Shown in pieces: positions 7,815 through 15,991 of a stretch of 40,998 bases of DNA (positions are counted from its first letter, which is position 1; the number at the start of each line of letters is the position of its first letter). Source of the stretch: Paracoccaceae bacterium (GTDB taxonomy: Bacteria > Pseudomonadota > Alphaproteobacteria > Rhodobacterales > Rhodobacteraceae); NCBI GenBank assembly GCA_024636555.1, contig JAGXGW010000011.1:1-40998 (forward strand). The letters run 5' to 3'. The notes beneath the pieces were generated by a model. It saw only the letters and a program-made list of their open reading frames with translations. It was not told the origin of the DNA and did not search any database. The translations under genes were made by a program, and so were the position numbers.

Positions 7815-9182
7815 TCAGCCGGTCCAGTCCATGCCGGCGGCGCGGCCCAGAACCACGGCGCTCAGCAGGCCGTTGCCGGACAGATAGCCGCTGTCGGCGG
7901 TGCCCGATACGCCGCAAGCTGCACCACCTGCCGCGTGCAGGTTGGGAAATGTGCTGCCGTCGCTGTGGCGAACGCGGCCTGTGCCTGTCACATCCAGCCC
8001 GCCTTGCGTGTGAAAGAGCGCGCCTGTCACCCGTACCGCCGCATAGGGCGGGCTGAGCGGTTGGGTCTGGAAAGTGCGCCTGAAGGTATCGGTGCCGCCA
8101 TGCGGAATAGCGGCCAGCGTTCTGGCAAGTGCGGCGGCGGGTAGTCCTGTTTCCGCGGCCAACCCTGCAACGGTATCAGCAGTCTTGACCGCCCCCTGTG
8201 CCTCGGCCGCCTGAAAATCGGCGAACTGACGCGCGATGGCGGCAATGCGGGCGTCGAAAACGGCCCATGCCTGCCCCTGCGGCTGGCCCAACACGGCGCG
8301 CGCCGCCTCGGAATAGCCCTGCGCCTCATTCCAGAAGCGCTGCCCCTCAAGGTTGACCTGCACGCCGCCTTCGGTGATCACCGCCCATGTGATCAGGATG
8401 CCATGCGGATGGGCCACGTTGCCATGGCCCTGATAAGCCCCCAGATGGCGGGTTTGTGCCCCCAGCGCCTCACCCCAGAGCACCGCCTCGCCGCGGTTGC
8501 CGTCATGGCCGAACCACAACGCATCCGCAATGGCAGGCATATGCGCGGTCACCATCGCGCGATTGCCGCCATAGCCGTTGCAGGCAAGGATCAGGCGCTG
8601 ACAGCCGATGGTCTCGGTACTGCCATCGGGCAGGGAGACCGTGATGCCGGTGACGGTTTTGCCCTCGGCATGCAGGACGGTGGCGCGGCGCTCGCAGATG
8701 ATGTCGATCCCCTGCGCTTCGCAGGTCTGGCGCAAACGGTCCACCAGTTCCGCGCCGGAGCGTGTGGGCAGGCCGTGCATCCGGCGGCGCAAATGGCCGG
8801 GATAGTCAAAATCCGTCACGACCGAGAAGGGCAGGCCAAAGCGGTCTGCCAGCCATTCGATAGCGGGGCCGGAGCCATGTGCGAGGGCATCTACCAGTGC
8901 GGGGTCATTCTCGTCATGGGCCTTGCGCTGGATATCGGCTGCGAATAGCGCCGCGTCGTCGTTAATGCCTGCCGCGCGCTGGAACCGTGTGCCCGCCGCA
9001 GGGATCAGCCCTGCTGACAGGGCGGTGGAGCCGCGCGGCAGGCTGTCCGCCTCGATCACCAGAACCTCTTGCCCGGCCTCTTGCGCGGCCAGAGCGGCGA
9101 CCATCCCGCAAGCGCCCGCACCGATGACGAGTGTCTGCACCGCAAGATCGAAACCCTGTTCGGGCGTGGCGGCGATCTGCAT
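7815..9182 (-). CDS. FAD-dependent oxidoreductase (fumarate reductase/TcuA-like)
   Basis: The protein has 455 residues. TLVIGAGACGMVAALAAQEA (from about residue 17) is the dinucleotide-binding motif and VLVIEAD the ribose-binding acidic end. PRGSTALSAGLIPAAGTRFQ and GALFHTQGGLDV are typical of the succinate dehydrogenase/fumarate reductase flavoprotein superfamily, which includes tricarballylate and ketosteroid dehydrogenases. No signal peptide or heme motif is seen, so it is a soluble cytoplasmic enzyme. It is the last gene of the leftward catabolic operon, starting 3 bases after the lyase stop. Inference: it introduces or reduces a C=C bond next to a carboxylate in the pathway substrate. 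The exact substrate cannot be read from sequence. Confidence 0.82.
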   Translation of the reverse strand: MQIAATPEQGFDLAVQTLVIGAGACGMVAALAAQEAGQEVLVIEADSLPRGSTALSAGLIPAAGTRFQRAAGINDDAALFAADIQRKAHDENDPALVDALAHGSGPAIEWLADRFGLPFSVVTDFDYPGHLRRRMHGLPTRSGAELVDRLRQTCEAQGIDIICERRATVLHAEGKTVTGITVSLPDGSTETIGCQRLILACNGYGGNRAMVTAHMPAIADALWFGHDGNRGEAVLWGEALGAQTRHLGAYQGHGNVAHPHGILITWAVITEGGVQVNLEGQRFWNEAQGYSEAARAVLGQPQGQAWAVFDARIAAIARQFADFQAAEAQGAVKTADTVAGLAAETGLPAAALARTLAAIPHGGTDTFRRTFQTQPLSPPYAAVRVTGALFHTQGGLDVTGTGRVRHSDGSTFPNLHAAGGAACGVSGTADSGYLSGNGLLSAVVLGRAAGMDWTG

Positions 9183-9185
9183 GGC

Positions 9186-10055
9186 TCAGCCCTTGTCCTG
9201 TCCGTCGAAACGCTGGCCTGTCGCCAGCATTTCGGGCGTGCCGATGCGGGCGTTCAACCCGTCGAAATCGAACATCCGGTCGGAAAACGGGGTGTTCGAC
9301 CCATGCGCCCGCAGGCTGGCGTAATAGTCCTGCGCGGTGCGCGCCAAGGCCCGCACGATGCCGCCGGGAAAAATCACGATATCAAAGCCGAGCGCCTGCA
9401 AATCGGCGGCAGAGGTGATCGGCGTATGGCCGCCCTCGACCATATTCGCCAAAAGCGGGACGCGGCCCCGAAAGGTGCGCGCGACGGTCGCCAGTTCCTC
9501 ACCGGAGCGGGGGGCCTCGATGAACAATACATCCGCACCAGCCGCGACATAGGCCTCGGCCCGGTCCATGGCGGCATTGAACCCTTCCACGGCAATCGCA
9601 TCGGTACGTGCGATGATCAGCGTCGTGTCATGCGCGCGGGCCTCGGCCATCGCGGCGATCTTGCCGGCCATTTCCGCCACCGGAATCAGCGACTTGTCCG
9701 CCAGATGACCGCAGCGCTTGGGATAGGTCTGATCCTCAACCTGCAGGGCTGATGCGCCTGCTCGCTCGTAAAGCCGCATCGTGCGCTGGGCGTTCAGCGC
9801 GTTGCCAAAGCCGGTATCGGCGTCGATGATCACCGGCAGGCCGGTGCGGTCGCGGACCAGCGCCATCGTATCGGCCATTTCCGACACCGAGGTCAGGCCG
9901 ATATCGGGCCGCCCGAGCCGCGTGTAGGCGACAGCGGCACCGGAGAGATAGAGCGCCTCGAACCCGGCCTGTTCGGCGAGCGCGGCGGTCAGCCCGTCAT
10001 AGACGCCGGGAGCGATCAGGATATCGGGCGCGCTCAGACGATCCCGCAGGCTCAT
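9186..10055 (-). CDS. Isocitrate lyase/PEP mutase-family C-C lyase
   Basis: The 289-residue TIM-barrel enzyme shows IIDADTGFGN (metal site), LQVEDQ and KRCGH (113-117). The KxCGH motif with its catalytic cysteine marks members that cleave C-C bonds, such as 2-methylisocitrate lyase and 2,3-dimethylmalate lyase, rather than phosphonomutases. It overlaps the isochorismatase-like gene by 4 bases (ATGA). Since the divergent operon encodes an aconitase-type hydratase, the pair fits a route in which a substituted maleate is hydrated to a malate and split to pyruvate plus a small acid. An oxaloacetate decarboxylase role is an alternative. Confidence 0.82.
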   Translation of the reverse strand: MSLRDRLSAPDILIAPGVYDGLTAALAEQAGFEALYLSGAAVAYTRLGRPDIGLTSVSEMADTMALVRDRTGLPVIIDADTGFGNALNAQRTMRLYERAGASALQVEDQTYPKRCGHLADKSLIPVAEMAGKIAAMAEARAHDTTLIIARTDAIAVEGFNAAMDRAEAYVAAGADVLFIEAPRSGEELATVARTFRGRVPLLANMVEGGHTPITSAADLQALGFDIVIFPGGIVRALARTAQDYYASLRAHGSNTPFSDRMFDFDGLNARIGTPEMLATGQRFDGQDKG

Positions 10056-10672
10056 GGCGTGGCCTCCAGCAAGGCGATGGTTTCGGCGCAGGTCATCACA
10101 TGGGTGACCGTGCCCAGCGAGACCAGTGTGGCGTCATGCACATCCTGCTTGAAGGCGGCGCACCCGTCCGCGAGCATGATGGTTTCGATGTTGCGCAGAT
10201 GCGCGTCGCGCAGGGTGCTGGCGACACCGCCGTTGGTCACGATCCCGCCCACAATCAGAGTGTCGATGTCCAGCGCGCGCAGGATATATTCCAGCCGTGT
10301 CTGGTAAAAGGCGGAATAGGCCACCTTTTCCACGGTATAATCGGCGGGTGCCAGCGTATCGACAAGGTTGTGGCCAAAGCTGCCGGGGGCGAAATCACCT
10401 TTGGTCAGAAAGGGACGCAACTGTTTGAGATGCGGCGCGATCAGCGGCGCACCACCCGGTCCGGGCACGAGCGTGAACTGTGCCGACACGTAAGTGCCCC
10501 CCTTGGCGCGCAAGGCATCGCGGACGGGGGCCACGCGGGCGGGCAGGGCCTTGATCGCATCCGCGCCCTGACCCGCGCGGCCATAGGCACCTTCGGGGTG
10601 CAGGAAATCGTTTTGCAGATCAATGGTCAGCAGCGCCGTGCGCTGCGGGTCGATCGAGGTCAAAGCGCCCAT
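10052..10672 (-). CDS. Isochorismatase-fold hydrolase lacking the catalytic cysteine
   Basis: The 206-residue protein has LLTIDLQNDF (Asp18) and VEKVAYSAF (Lys116), the Asp and Lys of the isochorismatase-like family. The third position, normally Cys in TNxCV, reads TNGGVAST, so Gly149 replaces the nucleophile. In amidase members (nicotinamidase, N-carbamoylsarcosine hydrolase, RutB) that cysteine is essential. In isochorismatases proper (EntB, PhzD) it is also replaced. The protein therefore should not be called an amidase by default. It starts 3 bases after the hyuA stop and overlaps the lyase gene, so it belongs to the same pathway. Confidence 0.82.
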   Translation of the reverse strand: MGALTSIDPQRTALLTIDLQNDFLHPEGAYGRAGQGADAIKALPARVAPVRDALRAKGGTYVSAQFTLVPGPGGAPLIAPHLKQLRPFLTKGDFAPGSFGHNLVDTLAPADYTVEKVAYSAFYQTRLEYILRALDIDTLIVGGIVTNGGVASTLRDAHLRNIETIMLADGCAAFKQDVHDATLVSLGTVTHVMTCAETIALLEATP

Positions 10673-10675
10673 GGA

Positions 10676-12754
10676 TCAGGCCTCCTGCCGTGTGATGATG
10701 GTGTTGCCGAAAGCATCGACCGTGCCGGTCAGGCCCGGTTCGATCAAGACGGTGGTGTCGGGTTGCTCCAGAATGGCGGGGCCGTGGATCACGGCACCGA
10801 CCGGCAGATCGAGCCGGTTGTAGATGGCGGTGTCATGCCAGCGGTCGCCGAAATGCACCTTTCGTTCACCCTTGCGGGCGTCCTCGGACGTGCCTGTGCC
10901 ACGCGGCGCAAGGGTGGCGAGGTCGAACTTGGGCCGCCGCCCCGTCACGGCCGAGCGCAGGTTCATCACGCGCCGCGCGCCTTTTGGCAGCAGGCGGCCA
11001 TAGGTGGTCTTATAGGCCGCGTCGAACGCCGCCGCGATCTCGGTCTGCGTGGGTGGCACAACGCGCCCGTCCGTGATCGCCACAGGCAAAGGCACCGCCA
11101 CCGTATGGGTCTGCCCGACATAGGCCATGTCCAGCTCGAACGCAGTCTCGCGCGCCTCGAACCGTGTCTGCGCCGCGTCCAGCATCGCCAGACCCTGCTC
11201 CATATGCGCCTGCATGAAGGCGGCAAGGCTTGCCTCGTCCAGTCCGTCCACCAAGGTGTTGACCGTCTGCACGAAATCCTGCCGCATATCGGCGATCACG
11301 CAGCCCATAGCTGAGGTGACACCGGGATAGCGCGGCACGATGGCGCGGGCGAGGCCGACATCGGCCAGCATCGCGCCGGAATGCAGCGCGCCACCGCCGC
11401 CGAACGGCATGAAGGCAAAGCGTTTGGGATCAAAGCCGCGCTCGATACTGACCAGCCGGATCGCGCCTGCCATGCGACTGTTGGCGACACGCAGGATCGC
11501 CTCGGCCGCGGCCAGCGTATCAAGACCAAGGGGTTGGCCGACATGTTCGTCAATCGCCTTTGCCGCGGCCTCGGTATCCAGCCGTGTCAGCTTGCCGCCG
11601 ATGGGATTGTCCGGATCGATCCGGCCCAGAACCACATTGGCATCCGTCACCGTGGGGCGCGTGTTGCCAAGGCCGTAGGCCACAGGGCCGGGGTTTGACC
11701 CCGCACTTTCCGGCCCGATCATCAGCAATCCGCCCTTGTCCACCCAAGCGATGGAGCCGCCGCCCGCGCCGATCGTCGTGATCTCGATCATCGGCGAGCG
11801 CACAACCATGCCGAAATCGATCGAGGTCTGCGGCGAGAGCATCGACTTGCCCCCCGCGATCAGCGACACGTCGAAACTGGTGCCGCCCATATCGCCAGTG
11901 ATCACATCGGGAAAGCCCGCCGTCTGCGCAATATAAGCCGCAGCAATCACGCCCGCTGCAGGGCCCGACAGCGCCGTGCGCACCGGCAGGCGGCAGGCGG
12001 TATCCACCGCCATCACGCCGCCGTTGGACTGCACGATCATGAACTCGCCGCCGAAACCGCCGCGTTTCAGCGCAGTCTCCAATCGGTCGAGATATCCCGA
12101 CACTTCGGGTTGCAGATAGGCATTCAGCGCGGTGGTGGAAAAGCGCTCGAACTCGCGGATTTCGGGCAGGATTTCGGAGGAAGCGGAGACATGGCTGTTG
12201 GGCCACATCTCCCTGAGCGCGGCCACAGCAGCGGCCTCGTTCGCGGGGTTGGCATAGCTGTTGGCGAACATCACAGCGACAGCGGCGCAGCCTTGATCGA
12301 GCAGGGTCTGCGCAGCCGCGCGCACCGCGTCCAGATCGACGGGCGTGCGGATCGACCCATCTGCCAAGGTCCGTTCCGGCACCTCAAGGCGCAGATCGCG
12401 CGGCACGACGGGGGTGAAATCCCCGCGCAGCCCCCATGTGCGGGGACGGTCGCGGCGGCGCATTTCCAGCACGTCGCGCAGCCCCTCGGTGGTGATCACA
12501 CCGATCTTCGCGCCCTTGCGTTCCAACAAAGCATTGGTGCCTGCGGTGGTGCCATGCACAACGACCGCAACGCTGGACAGGTCCGCCACTTGCCGCGCGA
12601 TCCCGTCCAGAAATCCGCCTGACTGGTCGGGGCGCGTGGTCGGCACCTTGGCCACGGTGGCGGTGCCTGCCGCCTCGTCCAGAACGAACACATCCGTGAA
12701 TGTGCCGCCGACATCGACGCCGATCATGCGGCCTGCGGTTGCTGCATCGCTCAT
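10676..12754 (-). CDS. hyuA: Hydantoinase/oxoprolinase family subunit A
   Basis: The 692-residue ASKHA ATPase subunit belongs to the hydantoinase/5-oxoprolinase/acetone carboxylase family. GVDVGGTFTDVF near the N-terminus is the nucleotide-binding loop, VHGTTAGTNALLERKG is a family hallmark, and GDMGGTSFDVSLI is the second phosphate loop. Relatives use ATP to activate a carbonyl for hydrolysis of a cyclic amide or for carboxylation, working with subunit B. The ATG at 12754 overlaps the hyuB stop by 4 bases, showing translational coupling. The substrate is unknown; a hydantoin, lactam or cyclic imide is most consistent with the neighbours. Confidence 0.88.
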   Translation of the reverse strand: MSDAATAGRMIGVDVGGTFTDVFVLDEAAGTATVAKVPTTRPDQSGGFLDGIARQVADLSSVAVVVHGTTAGTNALLERKGAKIGVITTEGLRDVLEMRRRDRPRTWGLRGDFTPVVPRDLRLEVPERTLADGSIRTPVDLDAVRAAAQTLLDQGCAAVAVMFANSYANPANEAAAVAALREMWPNSHVSASSEILPEIREFERFSTTALNAYLQPEVSGYLDRLETALKRGGFGGEFMIVQSNGGVMAVDTACRLPVRTALSGPAAGVIAAAYIAQTAGFPDVITGDMGGTSFDVSLIAGGKSMLSPQTSIDFGMVVRSPMIEITTIGAGGGSIAWVDKGGLLMIGPESAGSNPGPVAYGLGNTRPTVTDANVVLGRIDPDNPIGGKLTRLDTEAAAKAIDEHVGQPLGLDTLAAAEAILRVANSRMAGAIRLVSIERGFDPKRFAFMPFGGGGALHSGAMLADVGLARAIVPRYPGVTSAMGCVIADMRQDFVQTVNTLVDGLDEASLAAFMQAHMEQGLAMLDAAQTRFEARETAFELDMAYVGQTHTVAVPLPVAITDGRVVPPTQTEIAAAFDAAYKTTYGRLLPKGARRVMNLRSAVTGRRPKFDLATLAPRGTGTSEDARKGERKVHFGDRWHDTAIYNRLDLPVGAVIHGPAILEQPDTTVLIEPGLTGTVDAFGNTIITRQEA

Positions 12755-14454
12755 GCCTGCGCCTCTTTCCATGCGGTTCCGTATAGTTTGTCAGCCTCGG
12801 CTTGCGTGATCAGCCCCAAAGCCACATCGCGCGCCACTGCCTGTGCAGAGCGATCTGAAGCCGGACCATAGCCACCACCGCCGGGTGTTTCCAACCGGAC
12901 GGCCTGGCCCTGCGTCAGCTTGATGCCGCGCATTTTTGACGCCAGCGGCGGGTGATGCCACCCGTCCGCCTGCTCATAGGAAAAGACGTTCATCGCCGCC
13001 TCGCCACCACCGGCAGCACCCTTTGGGGCAAAGCGCCCGCGTTCGCCGAACAGGAAGGCCTCGGCGCCGTTCTCCTCCAGCACCTCGATCTCATACACAG
13101 CGCCCAGCCCGCCACGATGCGCACCGGCACCCGCACTGTCAGGCCGCAGCGCCCACTTGCGGAACATCACAGGATAGGCGGCCTCGAGGATCTCCATCGG
13201 CGGGATCGTCGCGGTGGAAATGGGCGCGTTGCCGTGGTTCAGCCCGCCACCTTCCGGCGAGCCGCCATGCCCGCCACCGTAAAAGCTGAACATCACCCAA
13301 GGCTGGCCATTGCTGCGCTTGCCGGCAATCGACAGGGCGTTGATCGTGCCATAGGCATTGGCGACCACGCGGTCTGGCGCGGCCTGTCCGGCGGCGGCGA
13401 AGATCACGTCGATCATCCGCAGGATCGTTTCGGTATAGCCGCCGACGGGGGCAGGAAACTCCGCCGCCAAAAGCGAGCCTTCAGGGATACGCACATCAAT
13501 GGGGCGCATCACGCCAGCATTGGCGGGCAGCGCCGGAAAGATATGCTTGATCGCGACATAGGCGGTGGCAACAGCCGTGGGCAGCGCGATATTCACCGGA
13601 CCCGCGCAGCGCGGGGCGGTGCCCTCGAAATCCAGCACCATCCGGTCGCCCTTGATCTCCAGCGCCACCTTGATGGGCAGGGCGACATCGGTGATCCCGT
13701 CGTTGTCGAGATAATCCACCGCTTCCCAACGGCCATCGGGCAGGGCCGTCAGTTCGGCCCGCATCAAAGCCTCGGCGCGGTGCCCCAAAGCGTCCAGCGC
13801 GGCATGGACGGTTGCGGCCCCGTATTCGTCCAGCAATTCATCCATCCGGCGCACGCCCAGATCCAGCGCGCCCAACTGGCCGTTCAGATCGCCCATGGCC
13901 GATTGCGGCAGGCGGGTGTTGCGCATCAGAATGTCGATGATATCGGTATTCACCTCGCCGCCCCGCGCCAGACGGACGGGAGGCAGCACAAACGCCTCCT
14001 GAAAGGCATCTGTCGCGGCGGGGTTGTAATTGCCGGGAACAGCGCCGCCCACATCATGCCAATGCCCGACAGAGGCGAGATAGCAGAACAATTCCCCATC
14101 GCGGAAATAGGGCCGCACCAGCCGCATATCCGACAGATGCGTGCCGCCCAGATGCGCGTCGTTGAAGATATAGATATCACCGTCGCGCAACTCGCCATGT
14201 TCGGCGGCCTTGTCGATCACCGCTTTCACCGCAAAGGACATGACGCCCACGAAGATCGGCAGGCCGGATTTACCCTGCACCAGAGTGTCGCCGCTGACGG
14301 CGTGATACAGACCATGGCTGGCGTCATGCGCCTCGGCGATGATCGGGTTGAAGGCGGCGCGGAACAGGGTCGCGTCCATCTCGTCGGCGATCTGTTCCAT
14401 GCGTCCGGCCAGCACGGCCAGCGTGATCGGGTCGATATCCTTTGCCTGTGTCAT
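12751..14454 (-). CDS. hyuB: Hydantoinase B/oxoprolinase family subunit
   Basis: The 567-residue protein begins DPITLAVLAGRMEQIADEMD and continues with SHGLYHAVSGDTLVQG, both typical of HyuB-type subunits, and carries the glycine-rich GGGHGGSPEGGG and ETPGGGGYG segments. It forms the ATP-dependent amidohydrolase with HyuA. The start at 14454 overlaps the upstream tautomerase gene by 4 bases; more upstream ATGs in this frame lie inside that gene. The gene order B before A is reversed relative to many hydantoin clusters. Confidence 0.88.
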   Translation of the reverse strand: MTQAKDIDPITLAVLAGRMEQIADEMDATLFRAAFNPIIAEAHDASHGLYHAVSGDTLVQGKSGLPIFVGVMSFAVKAVIDKAAEHGELRDGDIYIFNDAHLGGTHLSDMRLVRPYFRDGELFCYLASVGHWHDVGGAVPGNYNPAATDAFQEAFVLPPVRLARGGEVNTDIIDILMRNTRLPQSAMGDLNGQLGALDLGVRRMDELLDEYGAATVHAALDALGHRAEALMRAELTALPDGRWEAVDYLDNDGITDVALPIKVALEIKGDRMVLDFEGTAPRCAGPVNIALPTAVATAYVAIKHIFPALPANAGVMRPIDVRIPEGSLLAAEFPAPVGGYTETILRMIDVIFAAAGQAAPDRVVANAYGTINALSIAGKRSNGQPWVMFSFYGGGHGGSPEGGGLNHGNAPISTATIPPMEILEAAYPVMFRKWALRPDSAGAGAHRGGLGAVYEIEVLEENGAEAFLFGERGRFAPKGAAGGGEAAMNVFSYEQADGWHHPPLASKMRGIKLTQGQAVRLETPGGGGYGPASDRSAQAVARDVALGLITQAEADKLYGTAWKEAQA

Positions 14455-15020
14455 GCTGCTCCTGCTGCTTTTGTTTCGGCGATGTCGTTCCAGACATCCT
14501 GCCTGGTGATCCGTCCGGCTGTGATCTCGAAACGGTCGATATAGCGGATGCCCTCGAACGCCGTGCCATCGGGCCATTCGCCGAAAAGCGTGCCGCGTAC
14601 ATAGACCACGGCGCAGCCGTCACCTTGCAGCGCCTCGAACGCATCGTAGGTCTTCTTGACGAAGCTGTAGCGCGGTTTTGACCATGCGATCAGCGCCTCA
14701 AGCGTGGTCAAACCTGCGGCGCCGGGAAAGTTCATCACAAAGCCGTCGCCCAGCATGGCGCGGGCACTGTCCAGATCGCGGGTTTCCATCGCGGCCAGAT
14801 AATCGCGCACGATTGTGCAGGGATCGGGCAGGGCAGGCGCGCCGCTGCGATGGGTGCCGCCGCGCATGTAATGCGCCGTCGGCATCTCGTGCAGAATCAC
14901 CGTGATGGCATCGGGGGTGGCGGGCACGACCAGTTGCACCGCATCGGTCAATGCCTTGCCCAGACGGGTTTTGGCATCGTCGTCATAGCCGATCAGCAGA
15001 TGTGCCTCGATAATGGGCAT
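14451..15020 (-). CDS. Tautomerase-SnoaL-like two-domain protein
   Basis: The 189-residue protein starts MPIIEAHLLIGYDDDAKTRL, a 4-oxalocrotonate tautomerase-like domain whose Pro2 would become the catalytic N-terminal proline after Met removal. The HEMPTAHYMRGG segment closes this domain at about residue 55. From about 70 to 185 it continues as a SnoaL/NTF2-like domain (IVRDYLAAMETRDLDSARAM ... DRFEITAGRITRQDVWND). It is the first gene of the leftward catabolic operon. Such a fusion could couple double-bond migration to a second isomerisation or hydration step, but that is inference. The SnoaL domain may alternatively only bind ligand. Confidence 0.8.
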   Translation of the reverse strand: MPIIEAHLLIGYDDDAKTRLGKALTDAVQLVVPATPDAITVILHEMPTAHYMRGGTHRSGAPALPDPCTIVRDYLAAMETRDLDSARAMLGDGFVMNFPGAAGLTTLEALIAWSKPRYSFVKKTYDAFEALQGDGCAVVYVRGTLFGEWPDGTAFEGIRYIDRFEITAGRITRQDVWNDIAETKAAGAA

Positions 15021-15041
15021 CGTGCTTTCCCTCCGTATAAC

Positions 15042-15061
15042 CTGTATCTTTGGTAATACAG
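15042..15061. promoter_or_regulatory. Palindrome in divergent promoter region, likely regulator operator
   Basis: CTGTAT at 15042-15047 and ATACAG at 15056-15061 form a perfect inverted repeat with 8 bases between. It lies 22 bases upstream of the tautomerase start and about 120 bases before the GntR-type gene, in the only intergenic region shared by the two operons. The regulator gene next to it makes it the natural candidate ligand. A weaker GGTA/TACC pair overlaps it at about 15052-15073. Confidence 0.5.
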
Positions 15062-15181
15062 ATAACAGTACCTGAAAAGATCAAATATTCGCTGTCCTGT
15101 GTTACGGTTTGCTTGCTTTTCTGAAAGCCGTTGTTACCATCGGTCCCGAATCCGCCCTGTTCGGGGCGTTTGGGGGATGCT

Positions 15182-15991
15182 TTGAACACGCAGGCCAGAA
15201 CAGGACTTCCGGAAGGTGGAAAGGCGCGCAGGGTCTATCTGTTGCTGCGCGACGATCTGTCGAACGGAACCTACAGCCCCGGCACCACCCTGCCGGGCGA
15301 GCAGCGTCTGGCCGAACTGCATGCCGTGTCGCGGGTCACCATCCGTCGCGCATTGGACGCGCTGGCCGCCGATGGCCTGATCGAGAAACGTGCCGGAAGC
15401 GGCAGCGTGGTGCGCGCGCCGGACGCGGGTAGCGCGACGCTGGCGGCCGATTTCACCACGCTGATCCCGCAGCTTGTCGCGATGGGCCAGTCCACGACGG
15501 CGCGGCTGCTGTCCTTCTCCTACGGTCCGGCCCCCGATGTGGTGGCAACCGCGATGGCGCTGCCGCAGGGCGGGCGGGTGCAGACGGCAGTACGGGTGCG
15601 TCTGGTCGAGGGGCGACCCTTCTCGCATCTGACGACCTATGTGCCCGAAGCCATCGCCACCAATTACACTGAGGCCGATCTTGCCACGACGCCGCTTTTC
15701 CGCCTGCTCGAACGCTCCGGCGTGCAGGTCGATGCGGCGCACCAGTCTGTCACCGCCACGCTGGCCTCGCCCGACGTGGCCGAAGCGCTGGGCGTCTCTG
15801 TGGGATCGGCCCTGCTGTCGTTGCGCCGCGTGGTACGGGATGTGAACGGGCAGGGGGTGGAATACCTTTCGGCCTTGTACCGTGCGGATATTTTCCGGCT
15901 GGAAATGTCGCTCAACCGCGTGGGTCTTGGCGCGGAGCGGCATTGGGAACCGGTGATCGGGGATCAGGCCAGCCGGGAGGCGCCGGAATGA
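15182..15991 (+). CDS. GntR-family (HutC/UTRA) transcriptional regulator
   Basis: From the TTG at 15182 (GGGGGA just upstream) the protein has 269 residues. Residues 15-80 are a winged helix-turn-helix with TLPGEQRLAELHAVSRVTIR and GLIEKRAGSGSVV, typical of GntR. Residues about 100-250 form a UTRA effector domain ending in YLSALYRADIFRLEM. An earlier TTG at 15131 would add 17 unconserved residues. The stop overlaps the LeuC-like start (ATGA), so the regulator is co-transcribed with the hydratase and transporter genes. It probably senses the imported substrate or an intermediate and controls both divergent operons. Confidence 0.87.
   Translation: MNTQARTGLPEGGKARRVYLLLRDDLSNGTYSPGTTLPGEQRLAELHAVSRVTIRRALDALAADGLIEKRAGSGSVVRAPDAGSATLAADFTTLIPQLVAMGQSTTARLLSFSYGPAPDVVATAMALPQGGRVQTAVRVRLVEGRPFSHLTTYVPEAIATNYTEADLATTPLFRLLERSGVQVDAAHQSVTATLASPDVAEALGVSVGSALLSLRRVVRDVNGQGVEYLSALYRADIFRLEMSLNRVGLGAERHWEPVIGDQASREAPE

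Noticed and set aside
10100-11314. A 404-codon plus-strand open frame
   Set aside because: It is the shadow of the isochorismatase-fold and hyuA genes on the opposite strand.
12952-14544. A 530-codon open frame on the plus strand
   Set aside because: It is antisense to hyuB; composition is rich in Arg, His, Gln and Gly with no domain, and hyuB is clearly coding. It is a by-product of high-GC codon bias.
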